A stretch of DNA of 64,000 bases, taken from the NCBI GenBank assembly GCA_963700185.1, contig CAVOWP010000021.1:449718-513717 (forward strand), given 5' to 3'. Shown piece after piece: positions 53,565 to 63,521 of the stretch. The DNA is from AP-15 sp963700185. GTDB lineage: Bacteria; Pseudomonadota; Alphaproteobacteria; ATCC43930; CGMCC-115725. The translations under genes and the position numbers were made by a program. Below the pieces are notes generated by a model. The model ran no database searches. It saw nothing but the letters and a program-made list of their open reading frames with translations, and was not told the origin of the DNA. The stretch's first letter is position 1; every line of letters starts with the position of its first letter.

Positions 53565-53839
53565 TCCCTCGTCGAGCGGTACTATAATGCGCAGTCGCTC
53601 CGCATCAAGTGATGGTCATCCATCCGTTCGGCCAGGATCAGCTGTTTCCCTTCAAACTCGGGCGCGATTTTCGCCCAAGGCAACCACCGCCCGATAGCCA
53701 TCCCGACCAAGAATCACGACGCTCTCAGACACCTGTTCCCGGTCCATCGCTGGATCGACTACACCCGCCTTCTGGAGCACGGTCCACAAAAGCGGTCCCT
53801 CAAACGATGCTGAATGCGTGCCATGCTCGGTGAGAAATG

Positions 53840-54225
53840 CGACATTGACCCGTACTGCCAGAAGAGGCAGAAATCAAGTCAGCGCTTGAGGGCCGACTGC
53901 AAGCATATGCTGGAAAGCCGGTCGGCGTACTGGTCAGATCGGCTGACCAGATGGCCGCTCTTCTGGCTCGCAATCCGTTTCCAGACGAACCCGGCAATGG
54001 CACTGTAGCCTTGTTTGTTGATGATCCCCTTCCTGCCGATGCGTTGGACCATGCGATCGGATTGCGGGGAGAGCAGCTTCGGCTGGGGGAGTGCGAAATC
54101 TACATTCTCTATGGCGGTGGGATGGCGGACTCGCGCCTGCGCATCCCCGGGGAATATGGGCACCGCCCGTAACATGAACACGATCGCGAAGTTGGTCGAG
54201 ATGGCTACCGGGCTCTGATCATCGT
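53840..54225 (+). pseudogene. DUF1697 protein remnant
   Basis: IKSALEGRLQAYAGKPVGVL, MAALLARNPFPDEPGNGTVA and EIYILYGGGMADSRL are DUF1697-like. The closing ATARNMNTIAKLVEMA part is in another frame after about 54165. The usual N-terminal ~70 residues are absent, so it is 5'-truncated as well. Confidence 0.65.
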
Positions 54226-54340
54226 CGGGGAGCGAAAGGTCGACACCCCGATCGGACCCTGCGATCTGAGTGTCATCCGTCAGGAGTTCGCCGCTAGCTG
54301 GGCCATAGCCGACAAAAGGCGGAGGACGCCCGCTGGAACC

Positions 54341-54630
54341 CCGAGCGCACCGCCGTCGAGTTTGGCATCGGCGTCGGCGAATATGAGGGTGTGGTGAGCG
54401 TTTCCCGGCGCGTCTTCCAAATCCTGCTTCCAGAGGCCCCGATGCCCGAACGCTGCCTCGAAGCTTACCACCTTCACCGGACCCGGCTCGAACTGATCGG
54501 TGAGCGGAAGGTTCGGCGTAGGCAATTGACCGACGACGGTAATGTCGAGATCACCGGGCGAGATCTGCGGGAACGTGAGGTCCGGGCGCATTACGCGCGC
54601 CCAATCGGTTATCGTCGAGCGGTTCGATGA
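54341..54630 (+). pseudogene. Small conserved protein, duplicate 3 of 3, lacking a start
   Basis: TAVEFGIGVGEYEGVVSV, RRVFQILLPEAPMPERCLEAY and LTDDGNVEITGRDLREREV. No start codon lies ahead of the conserved part (an in-frame stop comes first), so only an internal GTG/ATG could be used. Its 3' end overlaps the resolvase remnant on the other strand. Confidence 0.65.
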
Positions 54631-55103
54631 GGGTGGCGCGGCGCACGGTGGAAATGCTGCGGTCGTAGCTGTCGGCCAATTCCTGCAACGTTGGGCCCTG
54701 CGCGCGCCGCCTGGTGGCCTCTTTCTGCTGTGCCGGTCAGCCAAGCCGCCGAGTACCGCCAGCATCAAGCGCCCGGTGCTGGTGCCGGTGTCGGCCCACG
54801 GTTCGGCCAAGGATCGGAATTGCGCCTTTCGCGTCCACGATGCGCGTGACGATGCCGAATAGATCGAAGGTGCTGCGGGCGAGGCGGTCAATCCGCGTCA
54901 CCGTCACCACGTCGCCGGGGGCGAGGGCCTTGAGCATTTTGAGAAGCTGGCGGCGGTCGTTGTGTGCGCCCGTCACATTTTCACGGAAAATCTTGCTGCA
55001 ACCCGCGCCGCGTAGCTGCTCAAGCTGGCCGTCAAGCGTCTTGGCCGTAGGTGCTGAGGCGGGCATAGCCGAAACGGCGGTTTTGTGGTTCATGTTTGGT
55101 CAT
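54551..55103 (-). pseudogene. Resolvase/invertase-type serine recombinase, several frameshifts
   Basis: Pieces in order: FGYARLSTYGQ (catalytic Ser) from the ATG at 55103, then in another frame TLDGQLEQLRGAGCSKIF and VTVTRIDRLARSTFDLFGIV, then AQFRSLAEPWADTGTSTGRLML in a third, and a C-terminal helix-turn-helix (LQELADSYDRSISTVRRAT). At least three indels. It is probably the remains of a Tn3-type resolvase. Confidence 0.78.
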
Positions 55104-55345
55104 ATCTTACGGCAATCGTAACCCCTTGCTCGGGCGGGGCAAGCAAATTTGCCGGGGTCGGCTATGGGTGGTGAAGGGACCTACGCCGGAACGCACGTCA
55201 ACGGCGAGGTAGCGCCAAAAGCGGTCATGCGCCGGACTACCGCGGACCCAGCCAGCGTACCCCAGCGTATGAGTGCTTGTATTCTGGCTGCCAGAAGCAC
55301 TAGTCTGAGTGCCTAAAATATAAGCAGGTCGTGGCGGAGGCTCTG

Positions 55346-56408
55346 ATGCCGTTTTATCCGAAATACACGACGACCGTGATAGGCGCTTATAGCGTCCCAC
55401 GGTGGTATGAGCCGCTCTATCGCCTCGTCACGTTGGGGCAACTGCTCCCTGAGGACATGGGCGATGCTCAATACCGCGTCATGCAGGGGGCGATCGTAGA
55501 TCAGGAGACGGCGGGCATAGACGTAATCACCGGCGGGGAGACCCACCGGAGAACACATAATCGACATTCACCCCCGAACGCGATGCTCAACTACTTCTGG
55601 CAGAAAATACCCGCCTTTCATGGCGAAACCCGACCAAAGCCAATCACGAAATACGATCCCAATGTCACGCATCCAGCGGCGATTTGTCAGGGACCGATAA
55701 CCGACGACATTGATCTCGGCCTCGTCGATGAGTTCAACGACGTGTCCGCGTCAGCGCGCAAGCCGGTCAAGATCACGATGACGGGACCTCATTTTCTCAC
55801 TGCGGTCACCTTTGACGAGCATTACAATGACCCTGCGCGCATGATGTTCGATGCCGCCAAACTCTTGAACAAGAATTTCAAGAAACTTGTCCAAGCAGGC
55901 TGCAAGCATATCCAGATCGACGAACCATACTTGACCCCGCCGAGCGACGATGAAGTGCGGATCGCGGTCGAAGCAATCAATATAGCAATTGAAGACCTGC
56001 CCGAGGATATTCATGTTGCCGTCCATGTCTGCCAGGGTAACTACGCGGTAGGCCCTCACTATGATGGTCAGATTGGGCACCGATATTTTGATACGGGACG
56101 TTATAAGGCGGATCTCATCTGCCAGATCGAATGCGATTCTTACTTGATCGAGCACGATCGGACCGATGCCTTTCGGGAATTCCTCGGGAACAAGCAACTC
56201 GGCGTCGGCGCGGTCGATGTTCAGGCTCCAAATATCGAAACGGGCGAAGTAATCGCAGAACGAATTACGTGCGCACCGATGGCTCGCTCCCGAGCAGACC
56301 ATCATCACAAGCACGTGTGGGTTCAACCACCTACCCCGCCATGTCGCGCTAGGCAAAATGCGGTCGATGACTGAAGCGAAGGCAATTCTTTTCGGCGGCG
56401 CGCGTTAG
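55346..56408 (+). pseudogene. Cobalamin-independent methionine synthase-like protein, frameshifted
   Basis: Resembles the MetE C-terminal-type family (homocysteine or other thiol methylation). IDVITGGETHRRTHN, KITMTGPHFLTAVTF, HIQIDEPYLTPPSDDE and HVCQGNY keep the zinc and substrate motifs. Near 56260 the frame changes and the true C-terminus (RAHRWLAPEQTIITSTCGFNH, LPRHVALGKMRSMTEAKAIL) continues to TAG at 56406-56408. One indel. The CGFNHL cysteine is a zinc ligand, so loss of this tail should inactivate it. The hybrid kinase ATG is 7 nt further on. Confidence 0.82.
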
Positions 56409-56415
56409 CCGTTAG

Positions 56416-58437
56416 ATGAGCGAAGAACGGGATCATCGGGATCAGATCGCGCAACGGTTGGAGGCGACCGAGGAACGGTTTCGGATCGCCCAGGTCGCGG
56501 GTGGTGTCGGATGGTTTGAGTGGGATCTCTCGACCGGCGAATGGGAATGGACTCCGCACGTCGCCGTCCTGTTTGGGTTCGACCCCCAAATGCCGAGGCC
56601 CGCGTTCTCCGACTGGCAACCCGCGATCTTTATCGACGATGTGCCCAAGCTGCGGTCAGCGGTCGAGCGGGCCGACGAGCAAGGTGTCTATTACGTCGAA
56701 TTTCGGGTCCTCCATTCTGACAGCAGCGTTCATTGGATCGCAGGGAAGGGAGAGATCACCCGGAGCGAGTCGGGGCACGCCCTTCGGGTTGCTGGCGTCT
56801 ACTACGACATTAGCGATCGGAAAGCCCTGGAAGCTCGGCTGCTGGCGCTCAACGAGGGCCTGGAGGCCCGTGTAGCCGATCGGGCAAGGCAGCTTGCCGC
56901 GACGACCGCTCGCTTGGAGGAAACAGAGCGCCGCTTCCAACTTCTCATCGACGGGGTAACCGACTACGCGATTTTCATGCTCGACCGGACAGGCATCGTT
57001 GCGAGTTGGAATACTGGAGCAGAACGGATCAAAGGATACTCATCGGACGAAATCATCGGTCAGCACTTCTCGCGGTTCTATACTGATGAGGACCGCCAAA
57101 AAGGCGTTCCGCAGACAGCGCTCGCGACGGCGGAAAGGTCGGGAAAATACGAGGCGGAAGGTCATCGCGTCCGCAAGGATGGCACCACGTTTCTCGCGAA
57201 CGTCGTTATCAACGCCATTCGTGACCATTCGGGAAATCTGTTGGGTTTTGCCAAGATCACTCGTGACATTACTGAGAAAAAAGCGGTCGAAGATCAGCTT
57301 CGACAGGCTCAGAAGATGGAGGCGGTTGGACATCTGACCGGCGGGGTTGCTCACGATTTCAACAATCTCCTGACGGTCATTATGGGCAATATGGAGCACC
57401 TGCAGCGCATCCTGCCGCGAGCGCCGCAGACCGATAGAATAATCGGCGCGGCAATCCGAGGCGCATCGCGCGCTGCGATGCTCACCCAACGGCTTCTCGC
57501 CTTTTCTCGTCGCCAACCGCTCATGCCGGAAGTTCTTTCCGTGAATAAACTCGTCGCCGGAACGTCCGAGCTAATGCGACGGACGATCGGCGAGGCGATT
57601 TTCATCGAAACAGTATTGGCCGGGGGACTTTGGCCGACCTTCGCGGACAGCAACCAGCTTGAAAACGCGCTCATCAACCTCGCCATCAATGCCCGTGATG
57701 CCATGCCTGATGGAGGGAAACTGACCATCGAGACCGCCAATACGCATCTCGACGACGCCTACGCCCGCATGAATGATGAGGTTCAACCCGGCCAATATGT
57801 GGGGGTCTTCATCACCGATACGGGGACCGGCATGGCTCCCGAAACAGCCGCTCAGGCATTCGAGCCGTTTTTCACGACCAAAGAAATCGGCCAAGGCACC
57901 GGATTGGGGTTGTCCCAGGTCTACGGGTTCATCAAGCAATCAGGTGGGCACGTAAAGATCTACAGTGAAATCGGTGAAGGCACGACCGTAAAGCTGTATT
58001 TGCCACGCTATCGCGGCGAAGAAGACTTTGCTGATGAGAAGCTGGAAACTCGCGGGGTCCCGCGCGGTCGGGGCGAAGTAGTCCTTGTCGTCGAGGACGA
58101 TCCTGATGTGCGTGACTATACGATCGAGATGGTCGGCGATCTCGGATATTCGGTCGTGAGCGCCTCAGACGGGGCAAGCGCGCTTCGTTTATTAGATTCC
58201 CATCGGGAAGTAGCTTTGCTCTTTACGGATGTGGGCCTTCCCGGCGGGATGAACGGTCGGCAACTAGCGGAACGGGCGTTGCGCCGTCTACCGAGGCTCA
58301 AGGTTCTCTATACGACCGGCTACGCCCGCAATGCGATTGTCCATCAGGGGCGACTCGATCCAGGCGTCGAGGTCGTCTTCAAGCCATTTACGTATTCGGA
58401 CCTCGCGGCAAAGATCCGGCAGATTTTAGACGATTAG
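56416..58437 (+). CDS. PAS-PAS hybrid histidine kinase (soluble)
   Basis: 673 residues. PAS 1 is at about 20-135 (GVGWFEWDLSTGEWEW), a coiled coil at 140-175, PAS 2 at 177-290 (YAIFMLDRTGIVASWN). HisKA has His313 in GGVAHDFNNLLTVIMGN, HATPase has NLAINARDAMPDGG, DTGTGM and GQGTGLGLSQVYGF, and the receiver has Asp605 in LFTDVGLPGGMNG. There is no membrane helix, so it senses a cytoplasmic signal. The core closely parallels CckA, but no N-terminal membrane part exists. It follows the MetE-like gene by 7 nt. Confidence 0.92.
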   Translation: MSEERDHRDQIAQRLEATEERFRIAQVAGGVGWFEWDLSTGEWEWTPHVAVLFGFDPQMPRPAFSDWQPAIFIDDVPKLRSAVERADEQGVYYVEFRVLHSDSSVHWIAGKGEITRSESGHALRVAGVYYDISDRKALEARLLALNEGLEARVADRARQLAATTARLEETERRFQLLIDGVTDYAIFMLDRTGIVASWNTGAERIKGYSSDEIIGQHFSRFYTDEDRQKGVPQTALATAERSGKYEAEGHRVRKDGTTFLANVVINAIRDHSGNLLGFAKITRDITEKKAVEDQLRQAQKMEAVGHLTGGVAHDFNNLLTVIMGNMEHLQRILPRAPQTDRIIGAAIRGASRAAMLTQRLLAFSRRQPLMPEVLSVNKLVAGTSELMRRTIGEAIFIETVLAGGLWPTFADSNQLENALINLAINARDAMPDGGKLTIETANTHLDDAYARMNDEVQPGQYVGVFITDTGTGMAPETAAQAFEPFFTTKEIGQGTGLGLSQVYGFIKQSGGHVKIYSEIGEGTTVKLYLPRYRGEEDFADEKLETRGVPRGRGEVVLVVEDDPDVRDYTIEMVGDLGYSVVSASDGASALRLLDSHREVALLFTDVGLPGGMNGRQLAERALRRLPRLKVLYTTGYARNAIVHQGRLDPGVEVVFKPFTYSDLAAKIRQILDD

Positions 58438-58647
58438 TACGTCGCGCTCACCCGCCAATGGCCGAAAAGGGGCATTGGACTAAACCGCTCTCGCGGTAAC
58501 TTGTAGCGACAAGAGGGTCGGAGAAGTAGCGGGAAGCAGGCGTCCTGTCTTGAGATTGAGGGCCTAGCAGGTTGCGGAAAAAGTCGCATATTGGAGCGAG
58601 ATCTGGGGTATAATCCATAGCGCGTGACGAGATGTGGGGGACGTCCG

Positions 58648-59747
58648 ATGCGCGGTGGGGATCTCAGGAGCGAGGCGCTGTTCAGCTATTTGAGCTGCGA
58701 AGCGCGGGTGCCGTTGTATCATCCGTTGCGGCCGATCCAAAAGATTGTGGACGAGGCGCTTGGTGCACTGACGGGGGAATTCGAGAAGTTGTACGCGAAG
58801 CTCGGACGGCCGTCGATTCCCCCTGAGAAACTGCTTCGTGCGCTGCTGCTGCAGGCCTTCTATTCGGTGCGTTCGGAGCGGCAGCTGATGGAGCAACTCG
58901 GCTACAATCTGCTGTTCCGCTGGTTTGTCGGGCTGTCGCTGGATGCCGTGGTGTGGGACGTTACGGTGTTCACCAAGAACCGCGAGCGGCTGATCGACGG
59001 TGACATTGCCAGCAAGTTCATGGCCGCGGTACTGAACCAGGAGCAGGTCAAGACCCTGCTGTCGGACGACCACTTCTCGGTCGACGGCACCCTGATCGAG
59101 GCGTGGGCCAGCATGAAGAGCTTTCGCCCCAAGGACGGCAGCGGCGAGCCGCCGGCGCCGGGCCGCAATGGGGAACGGGACTTCCACGGCGAGAAGCGAA
59201 GCAACGAGACCCACGCCTCGGTCACTGATCCCGACGCGCGATTGTATCGCAAAGGGCCGGGCCAGCCGGCCAAGCTCGCCTATCTGGGGCACGTTCTGAT
59301 GGAGAACCGGCATGCTCTGGTGGTCGGCACGCGTCTGACCCTGGCCACCGTCTGACCCTGGCCACCGGCACGGCAGAGCGCGAGGCGGCGCTGGAGATGG
59401 TGGCGGCCCGTCCCGGCAACCACCGGATCACGCTCGGCGCCGACAAGGCCTACGATGTGGCCGAGTTTGTCGCCGATCTGCGGGAATTCAATGTGACGCC
59501 GCACGTGGCGCAGAACACCGCCAATCGGCGATCGGCGATCGACCGACGGACGACCCGCCATCCTGGCTATGCGGTCAGTGGCCGGGTGCGCAAGCGCATT
59601 GAAGAGGTGTTTGGCTGGACCAAGGCGGCGGCTGGCTTCCGCAAGACCCGTCACCGTGGTCTTGCCCGCGTCGGCTGGATGTTCACCCTGACTGCCACTG
59701 CCTACAATCTCGTCCGGTTGCCCAGGCTGGTGGGGGCCGCGGCATAG
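58648..59747 (+). pseudogene. IS5-family DDE transposase, broken by a 17-bp duplication
   Basis: The N-terminal half (LFSYLSCEARVPLYHPLRPI, the DUF772-type region, then DDHFSVDGTLIEAWASMKSF with the first Asp) runs to TRLTLAT at 59350. The second half (LGADKAYDVAEFV with the second Asp, RKRIEEVFGWTKAAAGF with the Glu) is in another frame. Removing one copy of the 17-bp tandem duplication restores a single frame, so that duplication alone explains the lesion. Confidence 0.88.
59333..59366 (+). repeat. 17-bp tandem duplication inside the IS5 transposase
   Basis: GTCTGACCCTGGCCACC occurs twice, back to back (59333-59349 and 59350-59366). 17 is not a multiple of 3, so the frame is lost. Confidence 0.95.
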
Positions 59748-60411
59748 CCATGCCCGGAATCCGCCCGGGCCGGGCGAAAACGGGCAAAATCGATACAAAA
59801 ACCTGCTTGCTAGTGGTTTCCAACAACCCTGGCGAGAATCCTGTACGATAACTCTACAAAACGACACACAAGCACTGAGTTTTTCCGCATCCTGCTAGAA
59901 CCTCACCCAAGACAGGAGCCCCCAATGACCGACAAGGCCATCAGCCCGTTACGCCGGCGACTGATCGACGACATGGCGATCCGCCGGCTTGGCCCCAAGA
60001 CTTCAGCACGACTATATCCGCCGCGTCAAAAGCTTTGCCGATTTCGTTGGCCACTCTCCCAACAAGGCCACCGCGGAGGATGTCCATCGCTATCAGCTGT
60101 GGCTGGCGTCGATCGGAGCGACTGTATCGACCGTCAACGCCACTGCCAGTGCCCTGCGGTTCTTCTTCAAGGTCACGCTGAAGCGCAGCGATCTTGCCGA
60201 CGCGGTCGTGTCGGTCCGCGAGCCGCGCCGCCTCCCCGTTGTTCTCAGCCCTGAGGAGGTCGGTCGGCTTCTCGCCTCGACGACGAACATCAAACAGAAG
60301 GCGGTCCTGAGCCTGACTTATGCCACCGGCCTGCGAGCCTCGGAGGTCATATCCCTGAAGCTCACCGATATCGATCGTGATCGAATGGTCATCCGGGTCG
60401 AACAGGGGAAG

Positions 60412-60434
60412 AGCCTGCCCCCGCGAAGGCGGGG
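60412..60434 (+). repeat. 23-nt palindromic insertion, copy 1
   Basis: AGCCTGCCCCCGC followed by GAAGGCGGGG. Inserted between the codons for EQGK and the following GKKDRYVILS of the recombinase. It contains a hairpin of 7-bp arms (CCCCCGC/GCGGGGG) with a GAAG loop. Confidence 0.85.
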
Positions 60435-60710
60435 GGCAAGAAGGATCGGTACGTCATTCTTTCGCCGAACCTTCTCGAGCTATTGCGCGAATGGTGGCGC
60501 GTCGCGCGCAAGAAGGGATGGATGCACCCCGGCCAGCCCTGGTTGTTTCCCGGCTACCGCGGGCGGCACATGAGCGCGCGCCAGCTCCACCGGCTCGTTC
60601 GCTTGGCGGCGGCACGTGCCGGCATTGCCAAGCGCGTCGGTGTTCATACCCTGCGGCACAGCTTTGCCACCCATCTTCTGGAGCAAAAGACCGATATCCG
60701 GGTGATCCAG

Positions 60711-60733
60711 AGCCTGCCCCCGCGAAGGCGGGG
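60711..60733 (+). repeat. 23-nt palindromic insertion, copy 2
   Basis: Same 23 bases as copy 1, inserted between DIRVIQ and VLLGHKK of the same gene. Both insertions shift the frame. Confidence 0.85.
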
Positions 60734-60879
60734 GTCCTGCTCGGACACAAGAAGCTCGACACCACGGCGCTCTACACACGCGTCGCCATCAGCGCGATTG
60801 GCGAGGTGACGAGCCCGCTCGATGTTCTGCTGAAGATGCCTGGCTGACCGCGGCCGTTGTTACGGCCGTGGGCCTTCAG

Positions 60880-60900
60880 CCCACGGGCTTGTCCCGTGGG
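60880..60900. repeat. Hairpin at the junction of the recombinase and IS91 transposase genes
   Basis: CCCACGGG-CTTGT-CCCGTGGG, 8-bp arms, over the likely transposase start. It could regulate translation or be another small palindromic repeat. Confidence 0.5.
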
Positions 60901-61167
60901 GGTCGAGGTGGCGGACATCTTCCGCCATCGCGGGCCGGCTTGGCGTGCGTCCCACGCCGGTCACGTCAGCCTCGGCCAACTGAAGGTCATGTCGGCGATC
61001 GAGCGCTGCCGAACGGCGGCGTTGGGCGGTCATGTCGAACGCTGCGAGGCCTGCGCGTACCTGCGCATCTCCTACAACTCCTGCCGCAACCGGCATTGCC
61101 CGAAGTGCCAAGCCGCCGCCGCCAAGGAGTGGCTGGCCGACCGCCAGGCCGAACTGCTGCCCGTGCC

Positions 61168-61190
61168 CCCGGCTTTCGCCGGGGCAGGCT
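61168..61190 (-). repeat. 23-nt palindromic insertion, copy 3 (inverted)
   Basis: On the minus strand it begins AGCCTGCCCCGGCGAAAG, three mismatches from copies 1 and 2. It breaks the IS91 transposase frame between LLPV and YFHVVFTLP. Same length as the other two. Confidence 0.8.
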
Positions 61191-61388
61191 CTATTTCCAT
61201 GTTGTCTTCACCTTGCCGGGAGCGATCGCCGACATCGCCTATCAGAACAAGGCGGTGGTCTATGACCTGCTGCTGAAAGCCGCCGCCGAGACCCTGATCA
61301 CCATCGCAGCCGACCCCAAGCATCTCGGCGCCCGCATCGGGCTCACCGCAGTGCTCCACATCTGGGGATCGGCACTGACCCAGAACCC

Positions 61389-63521
61389 TCACTCATGATG
61401 CCTGGCATTATCATCTCCTTGATTTTCAATGAACAAGGCAAGCTGACCTTCCGCGCAGCCCCCTTGTGAAATTAGTTTGCCAGTGCGGTGGAGGCGGTCA
61501 ATAATCCTGCGAATGGGTTCGGCATCCAAATCAGTGCGGCGAATTTCCCAGGGTGCACGAAGAGTTACTTGTTCGCACTTTAACAGACCGGTCTCCACCA
61601 GCCGTTCGATCGTGCGATGACTGACGCCACATATTCGCGCAGCTTGGCTCAAACTAACTCTCTCCGGATCAGGCAGGGCTCGCTTTTGACCGGCGATGGA
61701 ATGGTTGCGCCTGGCCGTCGCCACGCGAGTCTGATTCCATCGCATCCCTTTGCCCGTAGAATAGCCGCGTCGGTTCAACACAGAGGCAATCTGGTCGTCG
61801 CCGTAGCGAACAGCCATACGACGAATAATCTCCAGCGCCTCCATAGGCGTGGCGGTTTCCGTTGCGGAACGCGGCCGCTCCATCGCGAGTTGCGTATGCA
61901 CACCTCCCTTCCAGTGAATTACGAACTCAAGGCTCTTTTTATCCTGGTCAGTGCGCACGATGATCTCTTCGATGGCTGTGCGGAAGATCATCTTCTTGAG
62001 TGTCGGAGGACAGTGGTTACTCTGCCAGACTTCCGCAAAGTGCTCACCCATCGAACGTATTCTGATTTCCTCTTCAGACGATAACGAGCAGCGCTGGGCA
62101 TCGAGACTGGAAAGCCGTTGCTTGACGGCCTCGATTTCTTCCAGCTTTTCGTTCCACCGACGTTCCAACTCGCTGGCCGCAAGTCGATTCCGGGCATCAA
62201 CCGCATCGTACTGTTCGAAGGCCTTCTTTGCCTCATACACCAGTTGCTCGAGCTGGCGGGACAAGGCGGCACGTTGAGCGGCGCCGCCGGCGCTCAGCTC
62301 TTCCAGCGCTCGCAGACTGGCTTCCACCCCCAAAGGCGCAATCACCTTTAATAGTTCTTGTCCTACCCGGCGGTCTACCGAGCTGCCGCCAAAGCCGATG
62401 CAATACTGCCCGCCACTATCATAGTCGCCCTTACAAAGGTAGCGTGCATTGGTGCCGCGACCGCCCCAATACCGTACATGCAGCTTGCGTCCGCAATGTC
62501 CGCAGCGGAGGAGCCCGACCAGAAGACCCTGGCCAGCGCGAATCGCCGCCATCGCTTCGTCCCCCTCGGAGTTCACGGAATTACGCCGCATCATTCGCCG
62601 GTTCTCTTCATATGTCGCCCAGTCAATATAACCGACATGATGATCGCGGATGAAGACCCGGCACTCTTCGGCGGGGCGCATCGCGCTCTGGCGTTTCTCA
62701 AGCCGGCCGTCGACCAGCAAGGTCGTTACCGGACGCCGTCCCCAAATATAGGCACCGGCATAAAAGGGATTGCGCAAAATATCGCGAATCAGGCTCTGCG
62801 AGGGAATCTTCCAGACCAGCCCCGTTCCCTGAATGGGGTTGGCCGGCAGCTCCACGTCGTGATCACGGAACCATTGAAATGTCTGACGCACGCTCCACAG
62901 TTCGTGAAACTTGGCGAACACGAGTTGAACCGCTTCGCAGACCCGTCGGTCGGGATGAAACACAACCTTACCCACGGGGTCTCGGGCATACCCAATCGGG
63001 AGCCTTTTGAACAGTTCGCCGCGGCGCGCTTTGGACTCCTGCCCCGCCAGTAATCGTTGGCGTATAACCTTGAGTTCGACGACGCTGAGCGTTCCTTTGA
63101 TGCCCAGCACCAATTGATCGTCGAGATAATTTAAATCGTAGACCTGCTGCTCGTCAGCGATAAGCGTTCCAAAGATCTGACAAACCTCCAGCAGCCGACA
63201 CCAGTCTCTGTCCGTGCGGGAGAGCCGCGACACCTCTCGGCTGCCGACGATGCCGACCTCTCCCAGTGCCACCAAGCTGAGGACACGCTCGAAGCCTTCC
63301 CGCTGGGCGGAGGCAAGGCCCGCGCTCGATCCCAGGTCACTATTGATGATTTCGACTTGCTTCCAGCCCAGCGCACGCACCCGTTCGGCCACCGCATACT
63401 GGAGGAGTTGACTCTCCTTATTCTGTCGTACTTGTTTTTCGCTGGACTGCCGAAGGTAGACAATCGCTTTGCGGGCCAGGTGCTCCGGTTTGATTTTGGG
63501 ATTGTACAAGACCTCCGTCAT
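61389..63521 (-). CDS. Large serine recombinase
   Basis: 710 residues. The resolvase domain (1-150) has the catalytic Ser in YLRQSSEKQ and the conserved SREVSRLSRTDRDW. A recombinase domain follows with RRGELFKRLPIGYARDP, then the zinc ribbon RCGHCGRKLHVRYWG, a long coiled coil (about 415-500) and a C-terminal excisionase-like helix-turn-helix (LSQAARICGVSHRTIERLVE). The frame is intact. Its ATG overlaps the preceding gene's stop as ATGA. Its 3' end cuts into the IS91 transposase, so this element arrived after the IS91 element. Confidence 0.92.
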   Translation of the reverse strand: MTEVLYNPKIKPEHLARKAIVYLRQSSEKQVRQNKESQLLQYAVAERVRALGWKQVEIINSDLGSSAGLASAQREGFERVLSLVALGEVGIVGSREVSRLSRTDRDWCRLLEVCQIFGTLIADEQQVYDLNYLDDQLVLGIKGTLSVVELKVIRQRLLAGQESKARRGELFKRLPIGYARDPVGKVVFHPDRRVCEAVQLVFAKFHELWSVRQTFQWFRDHDVELPANPIQGTGLVWKIPSQSLIRDILRNPFYAGAYIWGRRPVTTLLVDGRLEKRQSAMRPAEECRVFIRDHHVGYIDWATYEENRRMMRRNSVNSEGDEAMAAIRAGQGLLVGLLRCGHCGRKLHVRYWGGRGTNARYLCKGDYDSGGQYCIGFGGSSVDRRVGQELLKVIAPLGVEASLRALEELSAGGAAQRAALSRQLEQLVYEAKKAFEQYDAVDARNRLAASELERRWNEKLEEIEAVKQRLSSLDAQRCSLSSEEEIRIRSMGEHFAEVWQSNHCPPTLKKMIFRTAIEEIIVRTDQDKKSLEFVIHWKGGVHTQLAMERPRSATETATPMEALEIIRRMAVRYGDDQIASVLNRRGYSTGKGMRWNQTRVATARRNHSIAGQKRALPDPERVSLSQAARICGVSHRTIERLVETGLLKCEQVTLRAPWEIRRTDLDAEPIRRIIDRLHRTGKLISQGGCAEGQLALFIENQGDDNARHHE

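Larger units (their letters stand above)
58568..59894 (+). mobile_element. IS5-type insertion sequence, 1.33 kb
   Basis: Ends are CAGGTTGCGGAAAAAGTC on the left and, inverted, CAGGATGCGGAAAAACTC on the right. They are flanked by CTAG on both sides (58564-58567 and 59895-59898), which fits the YTAR 4-bp target duplication of the IS5 group. One transposase gene, now out of frame. Confidence 0.85.
59925..60847 (+). pseudogene. Tyrosine recombinase (XerC/D-like, IS91-associated), interrupted
   Basis: If three insertions are removed, one frame covers the whole family: an N-terminal SAM-like domain (SFADFVGHSPNKATAEDVHR), catalytic Arg in YATGLRASEVISL, His/Arg in HTLRHSFATH, His in LLGHKKLDT and Tyr in TALYTRVA. 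The lesions are one extra base near 60003 and two 23-nt palindromes at 60412-60434 and 60711-60733. It lies directly before an IS91-type transposase, a common pairing in such elements. Confidence 0.85.
60857..61395 (+). pseudogene. IS91-family transposase, interrupted and truncated
   Basis: VADIFRHRGPAWRASHAGHV, then a zinc-binding CEACAYLRISYNSCRNRHCPKCQ region, mark an IS91 HUH-type transposase N-terminus. At LLPV a 23-nt palindrome in reverse orientation breaks the frame. It resumes as YFHVVFTLPGAIADIAYQNK in another frame and stops at ALTQNPHS, where the gene is cut by the serine recombinase element; the HUH and Tyr motifs would lie further on. The true start may be a GTG at 60896. Confidence 0.82.

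Noticed and set aside
53609..53833. 74-aa open frame before the DUF1697 remnant
   Set aside because: A short piece in another frame (HRWIDYTRLLEHG) looks protein-like, but nothing supports a gene.
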